A stretch of 60,208 bases of DNA from the NCBI GenBank assembly GCA_019636285.1, contig JAHBXV010000038.1:1-60208 (forward strand), given 5' to 3'. Source of the DNA: Planctomycetaceae bacterium. Its GTDB lineage: Bacteria; Planctomycetota; Planctomycetia; Planctomycetales; Planctomycetaceae. The number at the start of each line of letters is the position of its first letter. Positions within the stretch are counted from its first letter, which is position 1. Below, piece by piece: positions 44,100 to 53,538 of the stretch. The notes beneath the pieces were generated by a model, which saw nothing but the letters and a program-made list of their open reading frames with translations, was not told the DNA's origin and ran no database searches. Both the position numbers and the translations under genes were made by a program.

Positions 44100-45359
44100 T
44101 CAACGCGTCGTCGGCACGTCGAATCGCGTGTGATACCAGGCGAAGCGCTCATCGATCTGGGCAGTGGTCAGGCCAAAGTCCTCGGCGGAGTATCGGTGGC
44201 GACCATGTTTGCCCTGGGGATGGGCGGACAGGTGCGAACGAATCCGGGCCGCATAGCTCTCCGGGAAATCCAGTTGTGCCTGTTCGCAAATGCGTTGGAC
44301 CGTCGCGACCGGGTCCGCGACTAGGTCTGCATAGCTCACATGAATGACCCCCTTCCCCGAAACTTCGTCGCAGGCGTCGACAAACCGTCTAAGGCCTCGT
44401 TCGCACCATTCGATCGCGAACTCGGGAATGCGCTCCGCAAGCGCGTTCCCCTGCGTCATCAAGCCGGTGAACATGGAGATCAGGCTGCAAAACGAGGGAA
44501 CCGCCTGGCTCATCCGACGGTGCAGATAAATGACCGTTGCATCCGGAAACAGTCTTCGCAGGGCGGAAACATGGTAAGTGTGAGCAGGCGACTTGAGCGC
44601 CCAGAAACCGCCGTCGGGCGCGGGCCGCTCCCATTGCAGGAGTTGCAGCAGCTCACGATAGACCAGGAATCGCTGGGCGAGTTCGTCTTGCGACAATCCC
44701 AGATACCAGTCAAGACATGGAGACGGAATGAGCGGCGGGACCGCGAGCGTATGGAACAGGAGCGGTGAATCCTCGTCCGGTCCCAGCGGATCGAATTCGT
44801 GAATCTGAGAGAATCGTCGGCCCAGAAGACCTTTGACTCTGTCTAATCTCTGGGCGAGCCTCAGCCGCGGGTCATAGTTGAGTCGACGTTCGGCCGGCGA
44901 CAAAACGGGGCGCATGGCTTCCCAACCCAACAGCGGCCGCGCCAGCGGGTGGAGCGACAACAACCTGTGCGTCAAAGTGGTCCCGGTACGCGGCAGGCTG
45001 GCGATGATGATTGGTCTCGCAACGGACTGCCGTGCGATGGCAGGTTCCTCGTCCAGGCGTTGACGCAGTTGTGCTCGCACGACGAGCGTGTTGGCGGCAC
45101 GGCGTTTCAGCGCCGCCTTACCGACGACGGTGAGGGGCGCGTCGCCATGCATCTGCTGCCAGTGAATCAGCCCGTCGCGTTCGGCCGCAGACAGTTCGAG
45201 CGGATGTCGTAGCGTGCGCTCGGCGGAGGCGATGACCCCGGGCAAATCCGTCCGACCGAGAAAAAGAGGGAGAAAGCCCGGAAGCTCGCTCGCCCGCGTG
45301 CCAGCCCATAGGGCACTGCGCAGCGCCCACGGTAAACGCGATGGGGAAATGGTACTCAT
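44100..45359 (-). CDS. Sulfotransferase family protein
   Basis: 419 residues from ATG 45359. The PAPS 5'-phosphosulfate loop is IIIASLPRTGTTLTHRLLS; the 3'-phosphate region is FPDATVIYLHRRMSQAVPSFCSLISM. RYSAEDFGLTTAQIDERFAWYHTRFDV is the usual C-terminal end. It would transfer sulfate from PAPS to an unknown acceptor. A sulfatase gene diverges from it 368 bp away, so sulfation and desulfation genes are neighbours here. Confidence 0.87.
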   Translation of the reverse strand: MSTISPSRLPWALRSALWAGTRASELPGFLPLFLGRTDLPGVIASAERTLRHPLELSAAERDGLIHWQQMHGDAPLTVVGKAALKRRAANTLVVRAQLRQRLDEEPAIARQSVARPIIIASLPRTGTTLTHRLLSLHPLARPLLGWEAMRPVLSPAERRLNYDPRLRLAQRLDRVKGLLGRRFSQIHEFDPLGPDEDSPLLFHTLAVPPLIPSPCLDWYLGLSQDELAQRFLVYRELLQLLQWERPAPDGGFWALKSPAHTYHVSALRRLFPDATVIYLHRRMSQAVPSFCSLISMFTGLMTQGNALAERIPEFAIEWCERGLRRFVDACDEVSGKGVIHVSYADLVADPVATVQRICEQAQLDFPESYAARIRSHLSAHPQGKHGRHRYSAEDFGLTTAQIDERFAWYHTRFDVPTTR

Positions 45360-45726
45360 GGCGGCCCGCAAGAAGTACACACGTAATTAAGAGAACGATC
45401 GGTCAACATCACCGTGCTGGAAGAGGATAGAGCTCGGATTGAGTCGATCCGCGAGTCGCAACGCTCCGACTCTCGCAATAGTTCGCACGACTTAAGAGGG
45501 GATCGATGAAGTGTCCTCTCGGTAATGACGTCTCGCAATGACAAACACTGTTTTGGTGACGCTTTTTGGGGCTGTTTTCTCGCTCTTTTGCGTGTAATCC
45601 CCAGCAAGCGAGGGCTTCCGCGAGGCGAAATTCGCTCGAATCGAATGAATTTCGACGATTGACGCGGTTGGGATGGCCTCGCACGATGATTTGACTGAGC
45701 CCTCCCTTTGCGAGAGCCCCGACTTT
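45360..45726. other. Divergent promoter region, sulfotransferase/sulfatase
   Basis: A 367-bp gap between two divergent genes. It is less GC-rich than its surroundings and has no long repeat. Promoters in both directions are expected, but none can be placed with confidence. Short open frames here show no domain. Confidence 0.45.
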
Positions 45727-47157
45727 ATGAGCACCCGAAAACTCTGTCCGCTACTGGTACTTGCCTTCATGCTCTTCTCCGACGCTTCGGCGACGGCGAA
45801 ACCGCCGAACATTGTCTTCATCATGGCCGATGACCTCGGCTATACGGACCTCGCGTGCTTCGGAAGCGGGTACTACGAAACGCCGAATATTGATCGGCTG
45901 GCGGCCAATGGATTGCGGCTATTGAGTTATCACCATTGCCAGAACTGCGCCCCGACGCGCGCGGCGTTGCTGAGCGGCCAGTACGCCGCGCGAACGGGCA
46001 TCTATACCGTCGGCGGCATCGATCGCTTTGACTGGAGCCAGCGCCCGCTCCGCCCGGTCGACAATGTCACCGATTTACCGCTCGACCGGACTTTGATCCC
46101 GGCGTCATTAAAGGACGCGGGCTATGCCACCGGGATGTTTGGCAAATGGCATCTGGGCGAGCGGGGGCCCTATCACCCCGGCAAGCGGGGGTTCGATGAA
46201 GCAATTTGCTCGGCAGGGAAGCATTTCGATTTTCAAACCAACCCGCCGGTTGACGTCCCCGAGGGGGCCTATCTCGCCGATTTCCTGACCGACAAAGCCG
46301 TCGACTTCATCGGCCGCCACAAGGATTACCCGTTCTTTTTGTATCTTCCGCACTTCGGCGTTCATTCGCCGCACCAGGCCAAGCCGGACCTGATCGAGAC
46401 CTTCAAAGACAAACCGGCGGTCGGGGGACATCACAGCCCGGTTTATGCCGCGATGATCCGCTCCGTCGATGACAGCGTCGGCCGCGTGGTCGCGGCGATT
46501 GAAGAGCACGGCCTCGCGAAGAACACGGTCGTGATCTTCACCAGCGACAACGGCGGCGTGGGGGGCTACGAGCGCGAGGGGATCAAAAAAGGAGGAAGCA
46601 TTACCGACAATGCCCCTCTACGCAGCGGCAAGGGGAGCCTGTACGAAGGGGGAACGCGGGTGCCCTTTATCGTGCATTGGCCGGGCGTCACCAGCCCCGG
46701 AGCCGCCTGTGAAGTCCCGGCGATTCATGTCGACATCTATCCGACTCTGCTGGAAATCGCCGGAGCGAAGCCGCCGTCGCAGGTCCTGGACGGGACGAGC
46801 CTGGTCCCACTGTTCCGAGGCGGGGACGCGCTGCCGCGCGACGCCATCTTTCAGCACTTCCCCGGCTACCTCGGAGCCGGGCAGGACACGTGGCGGACAA
46901 CCCCGGTCAGCCTGATCCAATCGGGTCACTGGAAGCTGATGGAGTTTCTTGAAGACGGTCGTCTCGAACTGTACGACCTCGCGACGGACATCGGCGAAAC
47001 CAACAACCTGGCGAAAACAATGCCAGAGAAGACAGCCGAACTTCACGGGCGACTCGTCGCCTGGCGCGAGGCAATTGGCGCCCCGCTGCCGACGAAGAAC
47101 TTGGGAGAGGCAAGTCCACCATCGAAGAAAAAGAAGGGAAAGAAGAAGGCAAGTTGA
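45727..47157 (+). CDS. Secreted sulfatase
   Basis: 476 residues from ATG 45727, which begins the signal peptide (MSTRKLCPLLVLAFMLFSDASATAK). Metal Asp residues are in NIVFIMADDLGYTDLACFG; the formylglycine site is C74-A-P-T-R. GYATGMFGKWHLGERGPYHPGKRGFDEAI and FTSDNGGVGGYEREG are conserved arylsulfatase-A-like segments. The tail is Lys-rich (KKKKGKKKAS). It is the third sulfatase of the window and transcribed opposite to the first two. Confidence 0.94.
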   Translation: MSTRKLCPLLVLAFMLFSDASATAKPPNIVFIMADDLGYTDLACFGSGYYETPNIDRLAANGLRLLSYHHCQNCAPTRAALLSGQYAARTGIYTVGGIDRFDWSQRPLRPVDNVTDLPLDRTLIPASLKDAGYATGMFGKWHLGERGPYHPGKRGFDEAICSAGKHFDFQTNPPVDVPEGAYLADFLTDKAVDFIGRHKDYPFFLYLPHFGVHSPHQAKPDLIETFKDKPAVGGHHSPVYAAMIRSVDDSVGRVVAAIEEHGLAKNTVVIFTSDNGGVGGYEREGIKKGGSITDNAPLRSGKGSLYEGGTRVPFIVHWPGVTSPGAACEVPAIHVDIYPTLLEIAGAKPPSQVLDGTSLVPLFRGGDALPRDAIFQHFPGYLGAGQDTWRTTPVSLIQSGHWKLMEFLEDGRLELYDLATDIGETNNLAKTMPEKTAELHGRLVAWREAIGAPLPTKNLGEASPPSKKKKGKKKAS

Positions 47158-47221
47158 GCGAATTTATCCGGAAAGCGCATGCCGGCCGTAGTGCCAGTCG
47201 AGAACTTCCTGGAGGACACAG

Positions 47222-48370
47222 ATGGGAATTCCACTCGTTCGCGATCACACTGAGACTGTGGCCGGCGTCGCAATTCGCTCTGTTACCTGCGAACACTGCT
47301 GCGAACAGTTCGTCTATGTCCTCTCGCGAGAGGTCTCGGAAACGGCGGTGGGCCTGCTGACGGTGGAACCGAACGCCCGCGAAGCCGCGAGAGCGACCGC
47401 GCGGGAGAACCTGGATCAGCAACTTTCAGAGGGAGTCGATCCGGTCCCCTGCCCGCGGTGCGGCCGATATCAGGCAGCCATGGTCGAGGAGATCCGGCAG
47501 TGGAAGTACACCTGGATGTTCCTGGTGGGTCTGCTCGGATTCATTGCACCGTTCGGCGTCTTCGTCTACCTGATCGGGATTCGATTCCAGTTCGCGTCCC
47601 TGTCAACCACTGCGTGGACCGTGATCGCCGTCGCGACGATCGTCGGACCGTTGTTTGGCGGCATGATGTGGTGGTTGAGAGGCTGGAGAGCACGGCAATT
47701 CGACCCTAACTCGGACGACCTGCGAAACCCGTGGGCGATCGCCGAGGCACGGGCCATGACTCGGGAGGAATTCGAGCGCGATGGGCCGCGGCGATTACTC
47801 GAACCGATTGTCGAAGAACGAGCGAGCCGGGCTGCGAGCGATCTCTCGTTTACGCATTTCATCGCCGTGGCCACCGGGTTGGCCTTCGCGGGAATCGGGA
47901 TCTGGGGCTTCACGGAGACGGGAGCCGATTTGTGGCAGGGCTTCCGTAGCAAGAACTGGCCGACGGCTCCGGCCGAGTTAAAACTCGCCGAGGTAGATAC
48001 GGAAACGTTCCGCAAGAAGGAACAATGGGTCACACGCGAAACCTTGCGGATCGAGTACACTTACACCGTTCAGGGTCAGCAGTACACGGGATCGCGGTAT
48101 CGTTTTGGAAAAACAAGTTCGACAAATGTCGGAGAAATACGGACGCTGGCAGGCGAGTTGAAGCGATCGCCCCAATTTGACATTCGTTATGCTCCTGGAA
48201 ACCCCAAGGTTTCCGTCGTGGTGCCAGGCCTGACATCGCACCAGTCGATGGTGACTCTGCTTCTATTGGGCTGCCTTGTTGGCGGCGTCGGACTCTGCGG
48301 CGTCTCGCAATGGCATTACTCACGGCTGCGACGAAAGCAGCCAAGTCCCGCTTTCGAGAACGCCGTTTGA
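47222..48370 (+). CDS. DUF3592 membrane protein with N-terminal zinc-ribbon-like Cys pairs
   Basis: 382 residues from ATG 47222, with CTGGAGGACACAG before it. C-x2-C pairs CEHC (followed by another C) and CPRC bracket the first 80 residues and could form a split zinc ribbon. Membrane segments: MFLVGLLGFIAPFGVFVYLIGI, TVIAVATIVGPLFGGMMWWL, FIAVATGLAFAGIGIWGF and a final MVTLLLLGCLVGGVGLCGV. The DUF3592 extracellular region is WPTAPAELKLAEV...TLRIEYTYTVQGQQYTGSRYRFG...FDIRYAPGNPKVSVV. The function is unknown. Confidence 0.82.
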   Translation: MGIPLVRDHTETVAGVAIRSVTCEHCCEQFVYVLSREVSETAVGLLTVEPNAREAARATARENLDQQLSEGVDPVPCPRCGRYQAAMVEEIRQWKYTWMFLVGLLGFIAPFGVFVYLIGIRFQFASLSTTAWTVIAVATIVGPLFGGMMWWLRGWRARQFDPNSDDLRNPWAIAEARAMTREEFERDGPRRLLEPIVEERASRAASDLSFTHFIAVATGLAFAGIGIWGFTETGADLWQGFRSKNWPTAPAELKLAEVDTETFRKKEQWVTRETLRIEYTYTVQGQQYTGSRYRFGKTSSTNVGEIRTLAGELKRSPQFDIRYAPGNPKVSVVVPGLTSHQSMVTLLLLGCLVGGVGLCGVSQWHYSRLRRKQPSPAFENAV

Positions 48371-48831
48371 ATGTCGTCATCCCCCGGATTTTTGCGGGAG
48401 GCTGGTGTCACATCCGTATTCTGTACAGGTTGGTTCGCACAAACCCTCGCGCTGACATTGTCGCTGGCTGTCACCCCGATTTTGCTCTGAACAAGATCGC
48501 ACACATGAACAAGCCGGCAGTGAAGTCCATGAAAAAATTACGAAAATGTTTTGTTGAAAGCTAAAACTTCGCTGCGTTTACTCCGTAGGATGTTTCCCGC
48601 AGCTACCGGCCGAAGCACGCCCGCCAGCCCACCCGCCGCGAAAAGCACTCCAGGCCAATCTTCACGACGCCTCCCGCCGTCCGGGAAGCCGCCCAGAGAT
48701 TGGACGCCCGAAATCACACCTTTTTTTGACGAACAGGCCTCCTAGTCTCCGAGTCCCCGTTACGAAATGTCCATGTGGGGCGTTTCCCTCGGAAACGGAC
48801 TGGTCGTCGATAGATTGTTCTGGGAGAGCCC
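48371..48831. other. 460-bp gap upstream of DUF1559, no gene
   Basis: No supported gene. An AT-rich stretch at about 48525-48565 (GAAAAAATTACGAAAATG) is the likeliest promoter area, and TTTTTTT at 48720-48726 ends a GC-rich part. The DUF1559 start GTG follows CTGGGAGAGCCC. No repeats related to the rest of the window were seen. Confidence 0.45.
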
Positions 48832-49887
48832 GTGAATCGATCTTTCCGTTCCCGTTCCGGATTTACGCTGATCGAACTGCTGGTGGTCATCGCCATCATC
48901 GCGATTCTGATCGCCCTGCTTCTGCCCGCCGTTCAGCAGGCGCGCGAAGCGGCCCGCCGTACCCAGTGCAAGAACCACCTGAAGCAGATCGGCCTGGCTC
49001 TCCACAACTACCACGACCAGTCGAACACCTTCCCGCCGGGCTACATCAGCACGCTCACCACGGCCAACCCTTACCAGGGATGGGGCTGGACCCTGCAGAT
49101 CCTTCCCATGATCGATCAGGGGCCGCTGTACAACATCCTCGCGTCCAACGTGACCAACTTCGGTTTTAACCAGGTCACGCAGATTCCGACCGTCGCCACC
49201 GCTGCCTCGATGACGACCATTCCGTCGCTGCGCTGCCCGTCGGACACCGGCGAACAGTCCATCACGCCCGTGGTTTTCAGCACGGCATTCAACGCGTCGG
49301 CCACCACCGCCGCCGGCGCGCCGTTCGGTCGCTCGAATTACTTCGGCGTCCTCGGCTGGTCGGGCACCCCCAGCGCCACGGCTCCGACCGTCAACGCGAC
49401 CGCGGTCAGCACTTCGGTGTTTGCAACCGCCGCTGCCTACCGCGGCACGTTCGGCCAGAACTCGAAGGTTGGTTTCCGCGACATGGTCGACGGTTCCTCG
49501 AACGTCCTGGTCGTCGGCGAGCGCTACACCCCGACCGCCGCGAACACCGCGACGGTCAACGCGATCGGCCACGGAACCTGGGTCGGCGTTCCCGATCAGA
49601 CCACGCTCGCCGGTATCGCCTATGCCCTGGGCGATGTGGCTGCTGTCCAGAATCTCGCGCCCCAGGCGGACAGTGTCACCATGACGAACGCCTCATACCG
49701 CATCAACGGCAACAACGGCAACGGCGTCAGCCGCGGCCGGACGCTGGGTTTCGGCAGCCTGCACACCGGTGGGGCTCACTTCGTGATGGGTGACGGCGCG
49801 GTCCGCTTCCTCAGCGAAAACATCGACGCCAACACCTACCGCAACCTCGGCTCGATCAACGACGGCATCGTCGTGGGCGAGTTCTAG
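48832..49887 (+). CDS. DUF1559 pseudopilin-like protein
   Basis: 351 residues from GTG 48832, with GGGAG seven to nine bases upstream. [26 protein letters not shown] then [35 protein letters not shown]. The mature part is Ala/Thr-rich ([25 protein letters not shown]), typical of the family. The C-terminal [39 protein letters not shown] is complete. A palindromic repeat follows 14 bp after the stop. Confidence 0.95.
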   Translation: MNRSFRSRSGFTLIELLVVIAIIAILIALLLPAVQQAREAARRTQCKNHLKQIGLALHNYHDQSNTFPPGYISTLTTANPYQGWGWTLQILPMIDQGPLYNILASNVTNFGFNQVTQIPTVATAASMTTIPSLRCPSDTGEQSITPVVFSTAFNASATTAAGAPFGRSNYFGVLGWSGTPSATAPTVNATAVSTSVFATAAAYRGTFGQNSKVGFRDMVDGSSNVLVVGERYTPTAANTATVNAIGHGTWVGVPDQTTLAGIAYALGDVAAVQNLAPQADSVTMTNASYRINGNNGNGVSRGRTLGFGSLHTGGAHFVMGDGAVRFLSENIDANTYRNLGSINDGIVVGEF

Positions 49888-49900
49888 GCCCATCTCTCAG

Positions 49901-49984
49901 GGTGGCACGCCCCTGAGTCTTCGAAGGGCGTGGCGAATCTGCGAATGCCACGCCCTTTCGCAAAGCCTTCAGGGCGTGCCCCCC
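49901..49984. repeat. 3'-end palindromic repeat, GTGGCACGCCCTGA family, copy D
   Basis: The same family as at 27410, 28297 and 29417, but inverted: GAGTCTTCGAAGGGCGTGGC precedes CCACGCCCTTTCGCAAAGCC, which runs on into TTCAGGGCGTGC. It lies 14 bp after the DUF1559 stop. Confidence 0.85.
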
Positions 49985-50068
49985 CATACCAACCGCACAC
50001 CCTCCCGATGCATGGCCTCCGCGACGACGCGAAGGTCATGCATTTTTTTTGATTCAGCGCGCCGGACG

Positions 50069-50125
50069 CCCGTGACCGGCCACGGGTCCGTCAAAATTCG
50101 ACGGAGTATCCGTGACCTGTCACGG
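50069..50125 (+). promoter_or_regulatory. Pair of 16-bp palindromes upstream of the sulfate transporter operon
   Basis: CCGTGACCGGCCACGG at 50070-50085 and CCGTGACCTGTCACGG at 50110-50125 are near-identical dyads, with centres 40 bp apart (about four helical turns). They lie 142-197 bp upstream of the substrate-binding protein start. Such a pair is typical of a dimeric regulator binding twice on one DNA face. No regulator gene is next to it, so the binding protein is unknown. Confidence 0.6.
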
Positions 50126-50266
50126 CCGATTTCGCACCGAACGCGGCAGACCCCCTCAATTTCCTGCCTTTCCGCCAGCGGCATACGCTTTGCGTTCCGC
50201 GGCTTTGCCCCCACGGACCCGATGGGATTCCGTGTCGGCACAAGGTTGAAGGAACAGGAACACGGA

Positions 50267-51367
50267 ATGCCCCGCCAATTACGCCCCTCGCCCACGAAGG
50301 GACAATCTTTTCGAAGAGCCGCGGTCGACACGTTGCCGGCGCAGCTTGTTGTCGTCTCGCTCCTGCTTGTGGCGATGACCGGATGCTCGAATTCGTCACC
50401 CAGCGCTTCGGGTTCGCCCGACACGGTGACGCTCCTCAACGCTTCGTATGACCCGACGCGCGAGCTGTACCGCGAATTCAACGAGGCCTTCGCCGCCAAC
50501 TGGAAATCGACCACCGGCCAGACGGTGTCCATCGAACAGTCCCACGGCGGGGCCGGAAAACAGGCTCGGGCCGTGATCGACGGACTTCCTGCCGACGTCG
50601 TCACGCTGGCGCTGGCCTACGACATCGACGCGATCGCCGAGAAGACGAAGCTGATCCCGCCGGACTGGCAGGGTCAGCTTCCCAACAACAGTTGCCCGTA
50701 CACCTCGACGATCGTCTTTCTGGTGCGCAAGGGAAACCCCAAGAGCATCAAGGACTGGAATGATCTCGTCCGATCGGGAGTGAGCGTCATCACGCCGAAT
50801 CCCAAGACGTCGGGCGGCGCGCGATGGAATCATCTGGCGGCCTGGGGCTATGCCCTGCGGCAGCCAAACGGTACCCCCGAGTCGGCCCGGAAGTTTGTCG
50901 AAGCCCTCTACAAGAATGTTCCGATCCTCGATTCGGGAGCACGCGGGGCGACCACGACGTTCGTGCAGCGGGGAATCGGCGATGTGCTGCTGACCTGGGA
51001 AAACGAGGCGTTTCTGGCCGTCAACGAGTTTGGGCCCGAACAAGTGGAGATCGTTGTCCCGTCGGTCAGCATCCTCGCGGAACCGCCAGTGACGGTCGTT
51101 GAAGGAAATGCGAAGAAACACGGCGCGGAAGCCGTCGCGAAGGCTTACCTCGAATACCTCTATACGCCGGTCGGTCAGAAACTGGTCGCGGCGCACTACT
51201 ACCGGCCGCGATCTCCCGAGCATGCGGATCCCGCCGACATCGCCCGGTTCCCCGACGTACAGCTCTTCACCATCCAGGAAGTCTTCGGAAGCTGGGAAAA
51301 GGCCCAGGCCGAGCACTTCGCGGATGGCGGGACGTTCGACCAGATTTATCAGCCAGCCAACCAGTAG
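50267..51367 (+). CDS. Sulfate ABC transporter substrate-binding lipoprotein
   Basis: 366 residues from ATG 50267 (AGGAACA upstream); a much longer open frame runs from 49790 through the repeat but is not coding. After an unusually long Arg/Lys-containing start comes [18 protein letters not shown], a lipobox. The mature protein has [58 protein letters not shown] and [20 protein letters not shown], the Sbp/CysP sulfate-binding motifs. It delivers sulfate or thiosulfate to the CysTWA permease encoded downstream. Confidence 0.94.
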   Translation: MPRQLRPSPTKGQSFRRAAVDTLPAQLVVVSLLLVAMTGCSNSSPSASGSPDTVTLLNASYDPTRELYREFNEAFAANWKSTTGQTVSIEQSHGGAGKQARAVIDGLPADVVTLALAYDIDAIAEKTKLIPPDWQGQLPNNSCPYTSTIVFLVRKGNPKSIKDWNDLVRSGVSVITPNPKTSGGARWNHLAAWGYALRQPNGTPESARKFVEALYKNVPILDSGARGATTTFVQRGIGDVLLTWENEAFLAVNEFGPEQVEIVVPSVSILAEPPVTVVEGNAKKHGAEAVAKAYLEYLYTPVGQKLVAAHYYRPRSPEHADPADIARFPDVQLFTIQEVFGSWEKAQAEHFADGGTFDQIYQPANQ

Positions 51368-51432
51368 CCCCCGGAAACCGCCACTCAGGCAACCCGCGTT
51401 ACCCCGCCCAAATCAAACCCAGGAATGCGATC

Positions 51433-51696
51433 ATGATGACTTTCGTTCAGTTCCCATCGACCGACGATCGCGAGACCCGAAGTCCTTCGGAGAGCGACCG
51501 CATCGCGCGCATCGCCGATGCCGTCTATCGCGTCGCTTTGAAGCATGGTTTCACCGGCTCGTTTGTCGACCTGGAACTGGCGATCTGGTCGGCCGTCCGC
51601 GACGAATTCTCCGAAGGGTTCGCCGATTCGGATGCGTTCCCCGCCGCCGAAAGCTGGCCGGCTCCCAAGTTCGATCCGCGCCGGATCAAGGGCTAG
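51433..51696 (+). CDS. Small protein within the sulfate transport operon, unknown
   Basis: 87 residues: MMTFVQFPSTDDRETRSPSESDRIARIADAVYRVALKHGFTGSFVDLELAIWSAVRDEFSEG..., predicted helical and acidic, without signal or membrane segment. It sits between the binding-protein gene (66 bp upstream) and cysT (65 bp downstream) on the same strand. No family is recognised. It might regulate or assist the transporter or sulfate assimilation. Confidence 0.7.
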   Translation: MMTFVQFPSTDDRETRSPSESDRIARIADAVYRVALKHGFTGSFVDLELAIWSAVRDEFSEGFADSDAFPAAESWPAPKFDPRRIKG

Positions 51697-51761
51697 TCAG
51701 GAACGCCTGACAAAAGACAGGGTTCCGACGGCGGGGTCGTGGCGAAGCGAGAAAGCGGGAC

Positions 51762-52601
51762 ATGGCACTTCTCAGAAGACGGCATAGCGTCCTGCCGGGC
51801 TTTGGCCTGACGATGGGGTACACGCTGCTGTACCTCAGCCTGATCGTGTTGATTCCGTTGACAGCCCTGTTCGTGAAGACCGCGGGCCTGACGGCCGGCG
51901 AATTCTGGGCGACTGTTTCCAATCCGCGCGTGGTCGCGTCGTACAAGCTGACGTTCGGCACCTCGTTGATCGCGGCGACTATCAATGCCGTGTTTGGACT
52001 GATCGTCGCGTGGACGCTGGTCCGCTATCGCTTTCCTGGCAAACGCCTCGTCGATGCGATGGTCGACCTGCCGTTCGCGCTGCCGACAGCGGTCTCGGGA
52101 ATCGCGCTCACTGCGATCTATGCCGGCAACGGCTGGATTGGCCAGTATCTGGAACCGCTCGGCATCAAGGTGGCGTTTACCTCGCTGGGGATCATCGTCG
52201 CGATGACGTTCATCGGGCTGCCGTTCGTGGTTCGCACGCTCGAACCGGCCTTGCAGGATCTGGAGCGAGAACACGAAGAGGCGGCGGCAATCCTGGGTGC
52301 CAGCCGCTGGCAGACGTTTCTGTTTGTGATCCTTCCCGCCATCTTGCCGGCCCTCCTGACGGGGTTCGCGCTGGCCTTCGCGCGGGCGCTGGGTGAGTAC
52401 GGCTCGGTCGTGTTCATCTCGGGCAACATGCCGATGCGGACCGAGATCACTTCGCTGCTGATTATCTCGAAACTGGAGCAGTACGACACCGCCGGCGCGA
52501 CCGCGCTGGCCACGGTCATGCTGCTGGCCTCGTTCTCGATTCTCTTCGCGATCAACGCCCTGCAATGGTGGCTGGGCCGCCGCTATCAAGGAGGGCTGTA
52601 A
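51762..52601 (+). CDS. cysT: Sulfate ABC transporter permease CysT (CysU)
   Basis: 279 residues, six membrane helices, with [22 protein letters not shown] at the start. [18 protein letters not shown] and the EAA loop ([53 protein letters not shown]) are diagnostic for CysT. It pairs with CysW as the channel heterodimer. The stop TAA is directly followed by the CysW start. Confidence 0.95.
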   Translation: MALLRRRHSVLPGFGLTMGYTLLYLSLIVLIPLTALFVKTAGLTAGEFWATVSNPRVVASYKLTFGTSLIAATINAVFGLIVAWTLVRYRFPGKRLVDAMVDLPFALPTAVSGIALTAIYAGNGWIGQYLEPLGIKVAFTSLGIIVAMTFIGLPFVVRTLEPALQDLEREHEEAAAILGASRWQTFLFVILPAILPALLTGFALAFARALGEYGSVVFISGNMPMRTEITSLLIISKLEQYDTAGATALATVMLLASFSILFAINALQWWLGRRYQGGL

Positions 52602-52602
52602 G

Positions 52603-53535
52603 TTGTCCACGGCAACAGCACTCTCGGTCGCTAACCCGACGGAAGTCTACACGGAGACCGAGACTGAGGTCGTCACGCCACCTGTCGTGCAATCGGCCAC
52701 GTCGGAACCCTGGTGGGTCCGGTGGATCTTGATTGCCGTCTCGGTGTCGTTCCTGCTGTTCTTTCTGTTCATCCCCCTGGCCGCAGTCTTCGCCGAGGCG
52801 CTGCGGAAAGGGCTGGGAACCTATGTTTCGAGCCTCCGCGACCCCAATGCCTGGTCGGCGATTCAACTGACCGTGATTACCGCATTGATCGCCGTCCCGA
52901 CCAACCTGGTGTTTGGACTGGCGGCGGCCTGGTCGATCGCCAAGTTCGAGTTTCCCGGCAAAAGCCTGCTCATCACGCTGATCGACATTCCCTTCGCGAT
53001 CTCGCCCGTGGTGTCGGGATTGATTTACGTGCTGATGTTCGGCGCGCAGAGCAGCCTGGGGCCGTGGCTGAGTTCGCATGGCATCCAGATCATTTTCGCG
53101 GTTCCGGGAATCGTCCTCGCGACCATCTTCGTGACCTTCCCGTTCGTGGCCCGCGAACTGATCCCGCTGATGCAGGAACAAGGAACCGAAGAAGAACAGG
53201 CGGCAATTTCGCTGGGTGCCAGCGGCTGGCAAACCTTCTGGCGCGTGACGCTGCCTAATGTCAAATGGGCACTCTTGTACGGCGTCATCCTCTCGAACGC
53301 GCGGGCGATGGGTGAATTCGGCGCGGTCTCGGTGGTGTCGGGCCATATCCGCGGCAAGACGAACACCATGCCGCTGCATGTCGAGATTCTCTACAACGAG
53401 TACAACTTCGTCGCCGCGTTCGCCGTCGCGTCGCTGTTGGCTCTATTAGCCCTGGTGACGCTGGCGCTCAAGTCGCTCGTCGAGTGGCAGATGCATCGTC
53501 AGTCGCTGGAAACATCTCCATCGGAAGAGGCGTGA
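52603..53535 (+). CDS. cysW: Sulfate ABC transporter permease CysW
   Basis: 310 residues from TTG 52603, with a strong AAGGAGGG nine bases upstream inside the end of cysT; no ATG fits. An N-terminal cytoplasmic extension (about 35 residues) is followed by six helices. [19 protein letters not shown] and the EAA loop ([52 protein letters not shown]) identify CysW. It is tightly coupled to both neighbours. Confidence 0.95.
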   Translation: MSTATALSVANPTEVYTETETEVVTPPVVQSATSEPWWVRWILIAVSVSFLLFFLFIPLAAVFAEALRKGLGTYVSSLRDPNAWSAIQLTVITALIAVPTNLVFGLAAAWSIAKFEFPGKSLLITLIDIPFAISPVVSGLIYVLMFGAQSSLGPWLSSHGIQIIFAVPGIVLATIFVTFPFVARELIPLMQEQGTEEEQAAISLGASGWQTFWRVTLPNVKWALLYGVILSNARAMGEFGAVSVVSGHIRGKTNTMPLHVEILYNEYNFVAAFAVASLLALLALVTLALKSLVEWQMHRQSLETSPSEEA

Positions 53536-53538
53536 GCC

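Noticed and set aside
43865-44152. An N-terminal extension of the hypothetical protein at 42827
   Set aside because: It overlaps the sulfotransferase 3' end and shows no ordered sequence; CAGGAG before 43864 supports the shorter form.
49790-50266. A 525-residue reading of the sulfate-binding protein starting at 49790
   Set aside because: The extra N-terminal part runs through the end of the DUF1559 gene, a palindromic repeat and the operator-like palindromes. The lipoprotein signal supports the ATG at 50267.
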